This document shows positions 56,301-64,000 of a DNA stretch of 64,000 bases, in pieces. The stretch is taken from positions 73,160,001 through 73,224,000 of the forward strand of contig OX419757.1 of the NCBI GenBank assembly GCA_948567375.1, in the 5' to 3' direction. This DNA comes from Lunularia cruciata (lineage: Eukaryota > Streptophyta > Marchantiopsida > Lunulariales > Lunulariaceae). Each line of letters begins with the position of its first letter. Position 1 is the first letter of the stretch. Below the pieces are notes generated by a model, which was not told where the DNA came from, ran no database searches, and saw nothing but the letters and a program-made list of their open reading frames with translations. The position numbers were made by a program, and so were the translations under genes.

Positions 56301-58223
56301 GGAAGTCTCCTCTTCCATGCTTGTGTCCACACCTGAAGCTCCTTCTTCAGAATCTGATTCCCAATAATTAGAAGATGGGGTATCTGAATGTGAAGTGTTG
56401 GTGGTGTTAGTCACAGGAACAGTGACTCTATGGTTTGATGGCCCAATCCTCAAGTACCCTTTGTGCCATCGATCAGTTGTGCGTGCTGCTCTCAACCATG
56501 GCCTCCCAAGAAGTAAGTCATAGCTTGAATCCTTCAAGACTTGGAAAGTCATGAGATTTTGAACTCCCATAACTGAAACTACCACCTTATCCATCACCCC
56601 TACTGGTCGAACTTGTTGCTTGTTTGCCATGCTCACCACAAATGTTGAAGGTCTTGAGGGTATCATACCCAACTTCTTCATCAACCTTTCTGACATGGCA
56701 TTCACTGTTGATCCTCCATCAACCAATGCATCCTTGATGTTGTGACCATTCACTCTCACATCAATCTTGGAGGCATATTCACAAGCCTCCCATGGTGCTG
56801 GCTTGGCATCCACCACCCCCATTGATACTGGAACTTTTGCCTTCTTCTTCTTTTTGCTCCTTGTAGAACTCAAACCACCTCTAAGCTCCTTTCTCAAGGT
56901 AGGGTTCAAAGCAATTAATTGGCCCACTGTGATGTTAGCCTTGTGACTACCAACATCCTCCAACACATTGTAGTTCCATTGTTGCTTTGAGATCAAGAAG
57001 TCCTCCATCCCCAACTTCTTCCTTGGAGTCTTTGTTGTTGATGGTGTTGAGGTGCGAGTGCTCCTAGTAGACATAGGAGTATCCTTGCTTGAAGTAAATC
57101 CTTGAGAAGAGTGAACATCCTCTGCAAAACGAGCTCTCTTCTTCTCTTGTGCCAAAAGCTCCAAATTAAGACCCTTGGAGTTTGAGCACTCTCCCTTCTC
57201 ATACTTGCTCTCAACCACATCTATGGATGCTATCCCCTTACCTTTGTTGGGATTAGGAGCCACTTGGGTTTCACTACCTCCCTCTTTCCCTCTATTGGCT
57301 CCCTCATAACCCCTTCCTCCATGGTAAGTGGAATTTGGGCAATTCCTTTGGATATGGCCTCTTCCTCCACAACCAAAACAATTTCTATCATTGAAATTGT
57401 TGGCTGGTTGGCCTCCTCTATATGGATAGTTTCCATAACTCCTAGGTCCTCTCCCTACATTCTGATCCACCTCTCTCTTCTCCCATAGTTGCACCACATT
57501 GATCTTGAGATCCGCAAGTTGTTCTGTGATGGTTTGGAGTGGATCTTTTGGTGGAGGTGCAAGAATTGGAGCAACTACTACTTGTGGTGCAACCCTTGTC
57601 ACCAAAGTATCAGAAGTTCCACCATACTTGTAGCCTTGAGGAGGATGCACAACCTCCTTCACCACCAAATCACTCTCATCCCCTTCCAAACTCTCCTCCA
57701 TACGAATTGCGATCTTGATAGCTTCAACCTTGGAAGAAGGTTTCTCATATCTCACCTTGCTTCTAATTTGTGGTCTCAATCCTCCCACAAAATTCTTGGT
57801 GACCATGGCCCCTATGCCAATCATTGTAGTCTCCACATCATCCCCACCCTTCCTCAACACTATGCGAAATCTGGACTCCAACTTTTCCACTCTTTCCACA
57901 TAGACCCTCACTTTCTCTCCATCTCCTTGCTTGAGAAATGTAACCTCACTCATCAATCTCTCATAACTCTCATCAGGAAGAAAGTTCTCAATGAGTGCTG
58001 AAGTCAAAGTCTCCCAAGACTCCTCTTCCCCCTCTCTCCTCTCTCTCTTTTGGTATTCTGACTCATACCATGTAAGTGCTGCATCCTCAAAGAAATCTGG
58101 TAATAATGAGGCCCACTCATTCTTCCTCCTCTCATTGTTTCCTATGCAAGCTCTCTTGAAGTCTCTCACAAAGGCCTCCACATCTTCTCCATCCTTGCCA
58201 AAGAAAACCGGAAGTTTCCCCAT
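53397..58223 (-). CDS. Gag-Pol polyprotein of element A, 1608 residues, intact
   Basis: Gag comes first, with a CCHC knuckle at residues 282-295 (CFGCGGRGHIQRNC). The protease has LVDGGSTVN at 500-508, an unusual DGG in place of DSG/DTG, and LLLGRPWL near 570. RT spans about 750-930, with CVDYKKLNAVTKKDYYPLPF and the active site FIDDFCVYG at 891-899. RNase H spans about 1035-1155 (YTDASNVAIG, TDHKALKYIF). Integrase has its zinc part near 1252-1295 and catalytic D1321, D1382 and E1418, exactly the DD35E spacing. The C-terminus ends HDKLKMYHRR without a chromodomain. All parts are in one frame, so Gag to Pol ratio is not set by a frameshift. The ATG at 58223 follows the leader ORF by 270 bp and matches the gag start in copy E. 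The protein copies the element RNA into DNA and inserts it. Confidence 0.97.
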   Translation of the reverse strand: MGKLPVFFGKDGEDVEAFVRDFKRACIGNNERRKNEWASLLPDFFEDAALTWYESEYQKRERREGEEESWETLTSALIENFLPDESYERLMSEVTFLKQGDGEKVRVYVERVEKLESRFRIVLRKGGDDVETTMIGIGAMVTKNFVGGLRPQIRSKVRYEKPSSKVEAIKIAIRMEESLEGDESDLVVKEVVHPPQGYKYGGTSDTLVTRVAPQVVVAPILAPPPKDPLQTITEQLADLKINVVQLWEKREVDQNVGRGPRSYGNYPYRGGQPANNFNDRNCFGCGGRGHIQRNCPNSTYHGGRGYEGANRGKEGGSETQVAPNPNKGKGIASIDVVESKYEKGECSNSKGLNLELLAQEKKRARFAEDVHSSQGFTSSKDTPMSTRSTRTSTPSTTKTPRKKLGMEDFLISKQQWNYNVLEDVGSHKANITVGQLIALNPTLRKELRGGLSSTRSKKKKKAKVPVSMGVVDAKPAPWEACEYASKIDVRVNGHNIKDALVDGGSTVNAMSERLMKKLGMIPSRPSTFVVSMANKQQVRPVGVMDKVVVSVMGVQNLMTFQVLKDSSYDLLLGRPWLRAARTTDRWHKGYLRIGPSNHRVTVPVTNTTNTSHSDTPSSNYWESDSEEGASGVDTSMEEETSTEEDESESDSDVYPLCAMDFAPKPEVLKDPDKSPLTLEEVERRLSTLKYGPNVTKEEKVRFEEIFRKFIHVFAFSYKDLKEVTLEEHKIEVESHARPIRQKQRRISPPISLVVKEEIDKLKEAGFIFEVENSEWVSPIVIVKKKNGKLRVCVDYKKLNAVTKKDYYPLPFIDEILEEVAGHERYSFGDGYSGYNQIKIAPEHQQLTTFTTPWGTYAFKVMPFGLCNAPATFQRFMNKVFEPFIGKFVRDFIDDFCVYGSKEEHFEHLIKVLQRLDEANASLNPKKCIFGCEEGLLLGHIISKDGIAVDPEKVRKISDLPFPSSLTKLRQFLGMVGYYRRFIFSFSNKAYALTIYMKKGVDYMVILEDKEALKAFEELKQSLVVAPILAKPDWSKPFILYTDASNVAIGCTLSQLDQDGHDHPIAYASRQMVSAEKNYSVTEREGLAVIFGLKKFRHYLIGGKTTIVTDHKALKYIFNKPNVEGRLARWMILLSEYDYTIEDRPRKKHANADLLSRAYDHDGDEPVDDSFPDEELMTISVTQEIPMEYKEIVDFVTRGNYPEGMHARERKALAARSRPYTMVEDILFHQGADGLLRRAVGKEESILLIKEFHEGLVCGGHFAGKVTAFKILDAGYHWRGIFKDCLDYCKTCHVCQAFARKSTSTPPLRSIPLLGPFEKWGIDFVGPLNRTPRNNRYIVVVTDYLTKWVEARPLRDKNEDEVGRFLYERIITRFGCPLELVSDRGGEFTGSITTAMLRHFSITHRVTTSYKPNSNGLAERTNQTLCMMLAKDAEMEGAKHHWDKRIHAVLWEYRTTMKTSTGYSPFQLVYGIESTLPIHFDLPTFQSIHRRLKKAQGSDAGKSRKDQLMELEEARAVAMVRVEQAQRKQKESYDKRQGKKKVEPFKEGDWVMLFDSIRFKRVQKKFLPKYFGPFIVEKVWGNYTYDLKELGGRHFDRINHDKLKMYHRR

Positions 58224-58493
58224 CTTAACCCCTCACTATCTTTCTTTTCTCTTAATTTTTTTTTCTCTTTTCTTTTCTCTCACTCTATTACTAATAGAGT
58301 ATATACATGACTAACACCATCTGAGAATAATCCACTCTAGGGAACACAAAAGGTTCAGGTTGCTCCAAGATTTCTATAGCAACATCAAATCCTAGAGTGC
58401 ATATTAATCTAACTCTCATGGATAGTTTATCCATAAGTTGAAAGATTATCTCCATCACTAATCTTGAGAACTAGCTGATGAAGGTGGTAGTAT

Positions 58494-58955
58494 TTATGTA
58501 GCTGTACTAAGACTCTCTCCAAGATCCTTCACCAAAGTTTCCAAAAGTGCTTTTACTTCACTACACTCATGTCCTTTTGGAAGTCCTTCAACTCCACAAA
58601 CCTCACACAACTCCTTGGTCTTAGATCTTCTCCCTCCCAATCTTGGTGAAGAAGGTCCAACATGCAAACCCAAGTCAAGTAAGCCTCTCCTTTCCCTCAA
58701 TCTCTTGCTCTCAAAGGTTAATGGACATGAACTTGCCTTATGTCCCTTCTCTCCACATAGAAAGCACTTAGACTCACTCTTTCCTCCAAGTGGTGTAGGT
58801 TTTTGGATCCTCTCAACACTCTCTTCAAATTCTATTGTAAACTCTCTTTTCCTCAAATCCACCCCTACAATCACCTCAAACCCTTGGGGAACCTTGCATA
58901 ATCTGAATTTCCACTCTTGATGACCCTCCATGTTCCCAAAGATGAATCTAAACAC
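58494..58955 (-). CDS. Leader ORF of element A with two Cys-His clusters (153 residues)
   Basis: It lies between primer site and gag on the element's coding strand. CFLCGEKGHKASSC (CX2CX4HX4C) is near residue 60, followed by the conserved SKRLRERRGLLDLGLHVG block. A second cluster CEVCGVEGLPKGHEC is near residue 115. The same ORF is open in copy E (763-1239). An extra small ORF ahead of gag is not part of the standard gypsy layout. The knuckle suggests RNA binding; packaging, translation control or silencing suppression are guesses. A frame from 59092 to 58871 (MIKCGKFQRT..) overlaps its start in another frame and may be an older upstream part. Confidence 0.75.
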   Translation of the reverse strand: MFRFIFGNMEGHQEWKFRLCKVPQGFEVIVGVDLRKREFTIEFEESVERIQKPTPLGGKSESKCFLCGEKGHKASSCPLTFESKRLRERRGLLDLGLHVGPSSPRLGGRRSKTKELCEVCGVEGLPKGHECSEVKALLETLVKDLGESLSTAT

Positions 58956-59769
58956 TCAAACATGCTTTTTGTTGATCTCAAACTTCTCATGCATGAGATC
59001 TCCACTCTGCAGAATTGACCCTTCCTCACAATGTCACTCAAATCTCCCAACGAATATGTCACAGTCCTCTGAAATTTTCCACACTTGATCACAACTCTAG
59101 GGCGTCCCTCCCTGCAAAATTTTAGATCTTTTCATCAAGCCATTTGGCCTAGACACCTTTCTATTCAGCACCCATATTTCAGATTTGGTCTGAAAACCAC
59201 CCCCCTCACTTCAAAAACTCATAACGCACTGCGCAAAAATGATCTCTCTCTAATTTTTGTGGCACCAGGTAGGATACAATGCACTGAATTTTCTTGCAAA
59301 TTTTCAGGACAATTCACTGAAAATTGAAGAAATGGCAGACTCTGTACAATTTTCCAGAGAGCATGCAGTTGCGGGAGCACTTTACCCTATCAACTTTCAA
59401 AAATTCTAGCCCAGTGCGCATAGAAGCTCTCTCAATAATTTTAAGTGTGCTAACTGAAAGATAACCGAAGCTATCATGTGTAAAAATCTCAAGTCCAGAT
59501 CTCAAACTTGAGATTTTGCCCAAAATCACCTTAATCCCCAAAATCTGCAATCCACCTCACACAATCTCTCCAATTCCTCTCATGTGTACAAGATGTACAA
59601 AATCACCTCAAAGACATCATAATGAACTACAGGGTATACAAATGGATCTTGGTTCTCTAACATAAGTTCAGCCCTCTCCTCTCCTAATGTTCTCTCCAAG
59701 TGAGCTCTCATAGCCTCCTTCTGCCTAATGTAGAATTGGACGCGGAACATTATCTTGCCTTCTAGAGAG
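58956..59769 (-). other. Untranslated leader of element A
   Basis: About 800 bp between primer site and leader ORF. It contains short minus-strand frames (59813-59580, 59550-59314, 59092-58871) without known motifs. The last of them is also traceable in copy E near 650-750. Confidence 0.5.
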
Positions 59770-59787
59770 GTCCCGGCAACGGAACCA
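59770..59787 (-). other. Primer binding site of element A (tRNA-Glu)
   Basis: Minus-strand TGGTTCCGTTGCCGGGAC is complementary to the 3' end of plant tRNA-Glu (CCCGGCAACGGA plus ACCA). It lies four bases inside the 5' LTR. Confidence 0.8.
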
Positions 59788-59791
59788 AAAA

Positions 59792-60470
59792 TGTGAGCCG
59801 GCCTGTCTCTCACTCAGGATGAACCTCTGATGGCTATTATGGTAGCGCACCATGGACTAAGAAGGCAAGGAACCCCAACTCCATCATACTCCTCCAAGGC
59901 TAACACTCCAAGACTCAAGACATTGCTCACTAGAGAACTCAATGAGAGAGAGATAGTTGCAAATGAAAGGATGATGAGTACCTCCTCACCCCTTGTTTAT
60001 ATACTTGTGAAATAGTTACGTACCAAAGTTACTATTTACCATAGTAACTCAAGTTACTAGACTAAAAGTCAAGTAAAGTCAAAAAGTAGAAAGGAATATC
60101 CATTCACATGGGCATATTCCCCTTATCTTGACCCAACCACTAAAGCAAGGATTCCTTCACATGGGCTATCCTTGGACTAAAGAAGAATCCAAAACAAAAA
60201 GGCTTGCGGGCCCAAGAGTTCTCAACTCTTTCCCCAAAGCCAAACACCTAGGAATAATACCAAGTCAACACACTAAAATCCAAAATAGTGGTGCTCATCT
60301 TTTCTACTTCCTCTAAAGTAAGGTCCCATCTATCTTAGCTATGACTAACTTTAGCTAACCATGACTAATATAGAACCATCCTTTATCTCTATATAAATAA
60401 TATCTCTTAAGTACTTGTACTACCAAGCTAAATATCACAATACCACACACATGCACAAATGGGTGTTACA
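59792..60470 (-). repeat. 5' LTR of element A
   Basis: 679 bp with the same ends as the 3' LTR, TATA box TATATAAA at 59996-60003 on the minus strand. Transcription would start downstream of it and run toward lower coordinates. Confidence 0.96.
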
Positions 60471-60474
60471 GTCC
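60471..60474. other. 4-bp target duplication of element A, right (GTCC)
   Basis: Matches GTCC at 52666-52669. Confidence 0.85.
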
Positions 60475-62102
60475 AAACCTCGGACCTTGATACAATGTGA
60501 TCGCTTGAGGCTGTACTTCCTGAGTTTGGTACACCGCCTCTTTGTCCTCGTCTTGGTTCCATCCCGGAACCCAATCAACTTGTTGCACCAGGAATGCATT
60601 ACGAGTATTGCATTCTATATTGGCGTGGCCGGATTTGCCACATGCGGTGCACCACACATTAGATCGTCCAAATGCTGGGGCCTTTCTTTGGTCCTTAGTC
60701 CCAATCATCTAGATCTTGAAATCCAAAAACTCCTTGATGAGGGCATCCAGCTTCGTATCCGCCTTATGTACACTCTTGGCTGGAGGAGTCACTGGTTTCT
60801 TGCCTCCACGTCTTCTGACTCGTCTTGGCTTTGATTCTTCTTCGGATTCCAAAGAAGAGCTTGAAGATGTAGAGGATTCGTCCGAAGAAGGGGAGGTGCT
60901 GCGTGAAGCTCTCCTTTTGGGCTTCTTGCCTTTCTTCTCCCAATTTCTTTGATTACCGGTAGAGTGAGAGTGAGCCGCTTCATAACGAGCGACATGTTTG
61001 AGTACTTTGTCCAGGGAAGTTACATTCCTCTCCTTGGCAAAGATGCGTATCTCTGGTGAAAGTCCCCCTAGGCCCCAGGTAATAGCTTGGGCATTGGAGT
61101 AACCCACCATCCCCAATTGCTTGGGAACTCGGTTCAGTAATGCCATGAACCGCTCAGAGTAGTCTCTCAACTTCTCCTTCTTGCCTCGGTCCAAATCGTT
61201 GAGTGCCGCCGAGACACTCGTGTCGTAATCAACCTCCCGGAATCGTTCCAGGAAGTTGTTTCTCAAGTCTGCCCAATCTGCTGGTACGAACCCCTTCTGA
61301 GTCACATGGGTGTACCAGCTCCAAGCTTTCTTGCGAAGCAAACTTGGGAAAATTCTCAGTTGATCCGCCGAGTCATGCTTCTTGTTAGCAAAGGAGATGA
61401 CTTTGAATTCTTTGATGAATTCATTGGGGTCTTTGTCTTGTTCTGTCCCCTTGTACTTCTGCTAGGCGTGTTGGGTGACAGGAAGCAAAGTCATCCTTCG
61501 ATGCACTGGGATCGGTTGAGGTAATGTGGAACTTGACGGAACTGAAGGATTGGCTGGAATTGACGCCGTGTTGTCAGCTCAGGGATTCCAATTCGTCAAA
61601 TTCAAGGTAGGGTCTTCTTTGAAAATTTCTGCTATGAGGGTGTTGACTTCAACCCGAGTGGAAGATTCAGGATCAACACCTTCGATGGATTCTTCAAAAT
61701 TCCTTCGGGACAACCAAGGAACCGTTTGTAGAAGATGTTGGCACTCATCTTCAGTAAGTGTTCGTGCTATCTTTTCTCGAACAATGTTCTTCAAGGAAAC
61801 AACTTCCTTTATAGCTCTCGGGGAAGTTGGTGTACTAGGCCGCAATGCATATGTTTGCCCACTTGATTCTTTCTTCTTCTTGGAAGAAGAGGGAGATGCA
61901 AAGTAGCCTTGCCAACCGCCTTCACGTTTCTTGTGGTCATGTTCTCACAGGGCTTCTTGCACTTCGTGAAGGAGTTGAAAATCCAACACCTCTAGTTCAG
62001 TTTCGTCAACAATGGATGGAACGTTCAGACGTTCGTCTTCTTCATGCTAAAGTGCTCGTCTTTGATCTCTCTCTTCCCGTTGTTCTCTCAATGCAGACAT
62101 TC
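60471..62102 (-). pseudogene. Element B gag, N-terminal part
   Basis: Minus strand from MSALREQREERDQRRAL (62102), through RPSTPTSPRAIKEVVSLKN, then the gag core (WADLRNNFLERFREVDYDTS, EKLRDYSERFMALLNRVPKQ). A Ser-rich basic stretch follows, then a knuckle CTACGKSGHANIEC near 60650. Stops separate at least three pieces. The coding direction runs into the insertion of element A and continues at 52669. Confidence 0.85.
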
Positions 62103-62163
62103 TTATTGCGTTGATACCCAGTTTCCAATTTGGCTTTGTATTCTTCCACTTCCGAGATTTGTA

Positions 62164-62181
62164 TCCCCGGCAGCGGCGCCA
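62164..62181 (-). other. Primer binding site of element B (tRNA-Asp)
   Basis: Minus-strand TGGCGCCGCTGCCGGGGA is complementary to the 3' end of plant tRNA-Asp with at most one mismatch. It lies seven bases inside the 5' LTR end at 62189. Tat and Athila elements of plants are known to use this tRNA. Confidence 0.85.
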
Positions 62182-62188
62182 AAAATCA

Positions 62189-64000
62189 TGTGACAACCGG
62201 CAAATATCACTTTTGTGGTAATCGGGTAAGTAAAGTTTGTTCCCGTAGAGATACGAGTTGGAATTGGTCAAATACGAAGCAAAGTAACAATTTCAGTTCT
62301 TCTTGGTTGTGTCTTTAATCTCTCAGGTAGAAACCACACCCAGAAGAGAGTAACAAGCACTAATTTGCAGTCTTGTCACAAATTCACACTTCTTAATCAC
62401 AACTCCATCAAATCTTTCCAAACAATCTTGATTGTGAGATTCAGGCTCTCCTAAAAACTGCACTTCACTACAAAACGACTTTGCCTCAGAATTGTGTTCC
62501 ACCCCTCCACTGAAGGCACAACTTCCTTGATCAAAATTGCTTCACATCAACTTTACACTGCACTCACAAATGCAGAATACTACCAACACTACAATTCCTC
62601 TCAAATCTATCAAGGCATTGCTTAGATTGCACTTCACTCAGGATCAAACACACAGAATGAAGATCAAGGCTGTGGAATCCAACATCCAACAAGCACTCTG
62701 ACTTGCACTTCAAATTTCTCCAAACACTCACAAACATAGACACAAAGTTGATACTCAAAATCAAGCTCAAGCAACGAGCATTGCTTCATAGCACTTTGCT
62801 TTATCTATTCTCAGAAATAATGAGCACTGAACAACATTTCTCTGCGAATGCCACTCTTAAATAGTGAACAAATTGGCAATTCTAACAACTATACCGTTCT
62901 ACAACAACTGTTCTAACCTCTAGATCCGAAATGACAATGCACCTCTTCATATCTGTCTCTTCAAATCTCAAATTGGTTTCTAATCCGATCCAATGTCTAC
63001 TTCTTCTTTGGCTTTCAAACCCGAACTCAAAGTAATCTTACCTCCTACTACTTTGTCCTCGGGTTTCAGATCATCTAAATCGTCTACCAGATCCAGCAAT
63101 TCTCTTTCCTGATCCGAAATTTCACTAGTGGGCAATCTATCTAACTCATTATCTCCCGACCCACTCTTCTCTAATGTCTCTGATGGTAACTCCAAAGACA
63201 TTTGGACTCCTATATTATCTACTTTTGGTTTTGCTCTAACATCTTTCCAAAGTTTTTCTAGCTCTATTTTCACTAAGTCTAATCTAATTGAAATGTTATC
63301 CTCTACCTCTAAAACATTTCTATCTACACGAGTTCTTAATTTGATCAACAAGGCATTCATCTTGGTATCTTTTGCTTGTCTGCGCCTTGTCTCCTGCACC
63401 AACAGCTTTAACTTGTGCAGTCGTGCTTCTTCAATTTGAACGCTGGCTTCCATACTTAACATCGCGTTCACCCTGAGGACTATCTCCTTCAATGGCTCCA
63501 ATCTTGTCTTCCTTTCTTGTTCCCGAACTGCAAGCCATTCCTCTCGGTACATTGCCAACTCTACCTCAAACTCGGCTTTCACCATCTTCTTCTCCTTCTC
63601 CTTTTGTACAACTTTCTCTTCCTGATTACGAAGTAACTCTCGTAATCTCTCTTCTTCTCTATACTGTGCAGCCAACTCTCTTTGCCAGAGTTGCTTCTTC
63701 TCCTCCATACTCTCCATCACTCTATTGAGCTCTTGATCCTTTGCTGCTACCCTCGCCATAACATGGATTACTTCTACTCTTGAATCAACAAACTACTGCT
63801 TCAAGATTTCGTATTCAGCTACCTGTCTCTCTCTTGCTATGTCACTCTTCCTTGCAAGATCCTCTCGATAGTTCACTTCCCTCTTCAGGTCTTCCATTAC
63901 CTGACTTCTCTCTACTGCCTCCGCTTGCAGTACTTCTCTCTCCTCCTCACCTTGGGTTATACCTCTCTTCAACTCCGAGTTCTCTTCTTCTAATTTTGAT
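62189..64000 (-). repeat. 5' LTR of element B, cut by the window edge
   Basis: 1812 bp aligned with 44427-46240 of the 3' LTR. The two differ at several percent of sites where compared by eye. It includes the 3' half of the LTR-borne ORF. Confidence 0.92.
62980..63759 (-). CDS. 3' half of the LTR-borne ORF, 5' LTR copy (at least 259 codons open)
   Basis: Coiled-coil region (QLWQRELAAQYREEERLREL, EKVVQKEKEKKMVKAEFEVE) followed by LRTRVDRNVLEVEDNISIRL and the acidic tail ending EVDIGSD. It is the same protein end as 45219-46329 in the 3' LTR, where a TAG and a frameshift interrupt it near 45634-45512. This copy is open there but has its own TAG about 36 bases upstream of the first Met shown. 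The ORF continues beyond position 64000 in the homologous copy. Product unknown. Confidence 0.7.
   Translation of the reverse strand: MARVAAKDQELNRVMESMEEKKQLWQRELAAQYREEERLRELLRNQEEKVVQKEKEKKMVKAEFEVELAMYREEWLAVREQERKTRLEPLKEIVLRVNAMLSMEASVQIEEARLHKLKLLVQETRRRQAKDTKMNALLIKLRTRVDRNVLEVEDNISIRLDLVKIELEKLWKDVRAKPKVDNIGVQMSLELPSETLEKSGSGDNELDRLPTSEISDQERELLDLVDDLDDLKPEDKVVGGKITLSSGLKAKEEVDIGSD

Larger units (their letters stand above)
52670..60470 (-). mobile_element. Element A: complete Ty3/gypsy family-1 retrotransposon, 7801 bp
   Basis: It has two 679-bp LTRs differing at about four sites, a 4-bp target duplication (GTCC), a tRNA-Glu primer site, a leader ORF with zinc knuckles, a single uninterrupted 1608-codon gag-pol frame and a polypurine tract. 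It has no chromodomain and no envelope-like ORF after integrase. It is the youngest element of the nest and the only one that looks capable of making all its proteins. Confidence 0.97.
44427..64000 (-). mobile_element. Element B: Ty3/gypsy family 2 with 3.8-kb LTRs, interrupted by element A, 5' LTR cut by window edge
   Basis: Minus-strand order is 5' LTR (62189 to beyond 64000), tRNA-Asp primer site, gag (62102-60471), insertion of A (60470-52670), rest of gag and protease, RT, RNase H, integrase, polypurine tract and 3' LTR (48205-44427). Without A it would be about 13.7 kb if the 5' LTR equals the 3' LTR. The left flank in element C is GGTGA. It has several stops, and its LTRs differ at many sites, so it is older than A. 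Confidence 0.93.

Noticed and set aside
58224-58493. Possible start of gag upstream of 58223
   Set aside because: The sequence before the ATG is pyrimidine-rich on the plus strand with no open extension, and the same start is seen in copy E.
62164-62181. tRNA gene fragment
   Set aside because: The match is limited to the 18 bases of a primer site and lies at the standard distance from an LTR.

Overview
The window is nuclear DNA of a land plant with a large, repeat-dense genome. The evidence is a spliced host gene for a chloroplast RAP-domain protein, a degenerate nuclear copy of the 5' part of plastid 16S rRNA, plant-type retrotransposons primed by tRNA-Asp and tRNA-Glu, and nested insertions over most of the sequence. 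The exact group cannot be read from the window; a gymnosperm or a seed-free plant (fern, lycophyte, bryophyte) is plausible, but this is inference.

Layout. Positions 1-10434 hold an old plus-strand Ty3/gypsy element (family 1, copy E) with its 5' end outside the window. It is broken by two solo-LTR-like insertions and by a 1.9 kb solo LTR of a second family. Positions 10435-20600 are decayed repeats: a third solo-LTR-like copy, a chromovirus integrase-chromodomain relic, a 51-bp minisatellite and a pair of diverged direct repeats about 1.1 kb long. Positions 20640-22190 are a dead PIF/Harbinger transposase carrying a fresh 350-bp tandem duplication. Positions 23533-26654 are the only convincing host gene, a four-exon RAP/OPR protein of 705 residues. 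Positions 29652-30545 are the 3' end of a LINE with a restriction-like endonuclease region and a structured tail. A plastid rrn16 fragment (31236-31543) and a Ty1/copia leader-gag relic (31820-32600) follow.

From about 33.9 kb to beyond the right edge lies a four-level minus-strand nest. Element D (gypsy with a C-terminal PHD finger) is interrupted by element C (family 1). C is interrupted by element B (family 2, with 3.8 kb LTRs that themselves carry a long ORF). B is interrupted by element A (family 1, complete, 7801 bp, with a 1608-residue open polyprotein and nearly identical LTRs). D also carries a plus-strand family-1 solo LTR. Decay increases from A outward, as the order of insertion requires.

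The least expected items are the protein-coding LTR of family 2, the 4-bp GNNC target sites and extra zinc-knuckle ORF of family 1, the PHD finger of element D, and the endonuclease region of the LINE. I found no tRNA gene, CRISPR array or bacterial feature.
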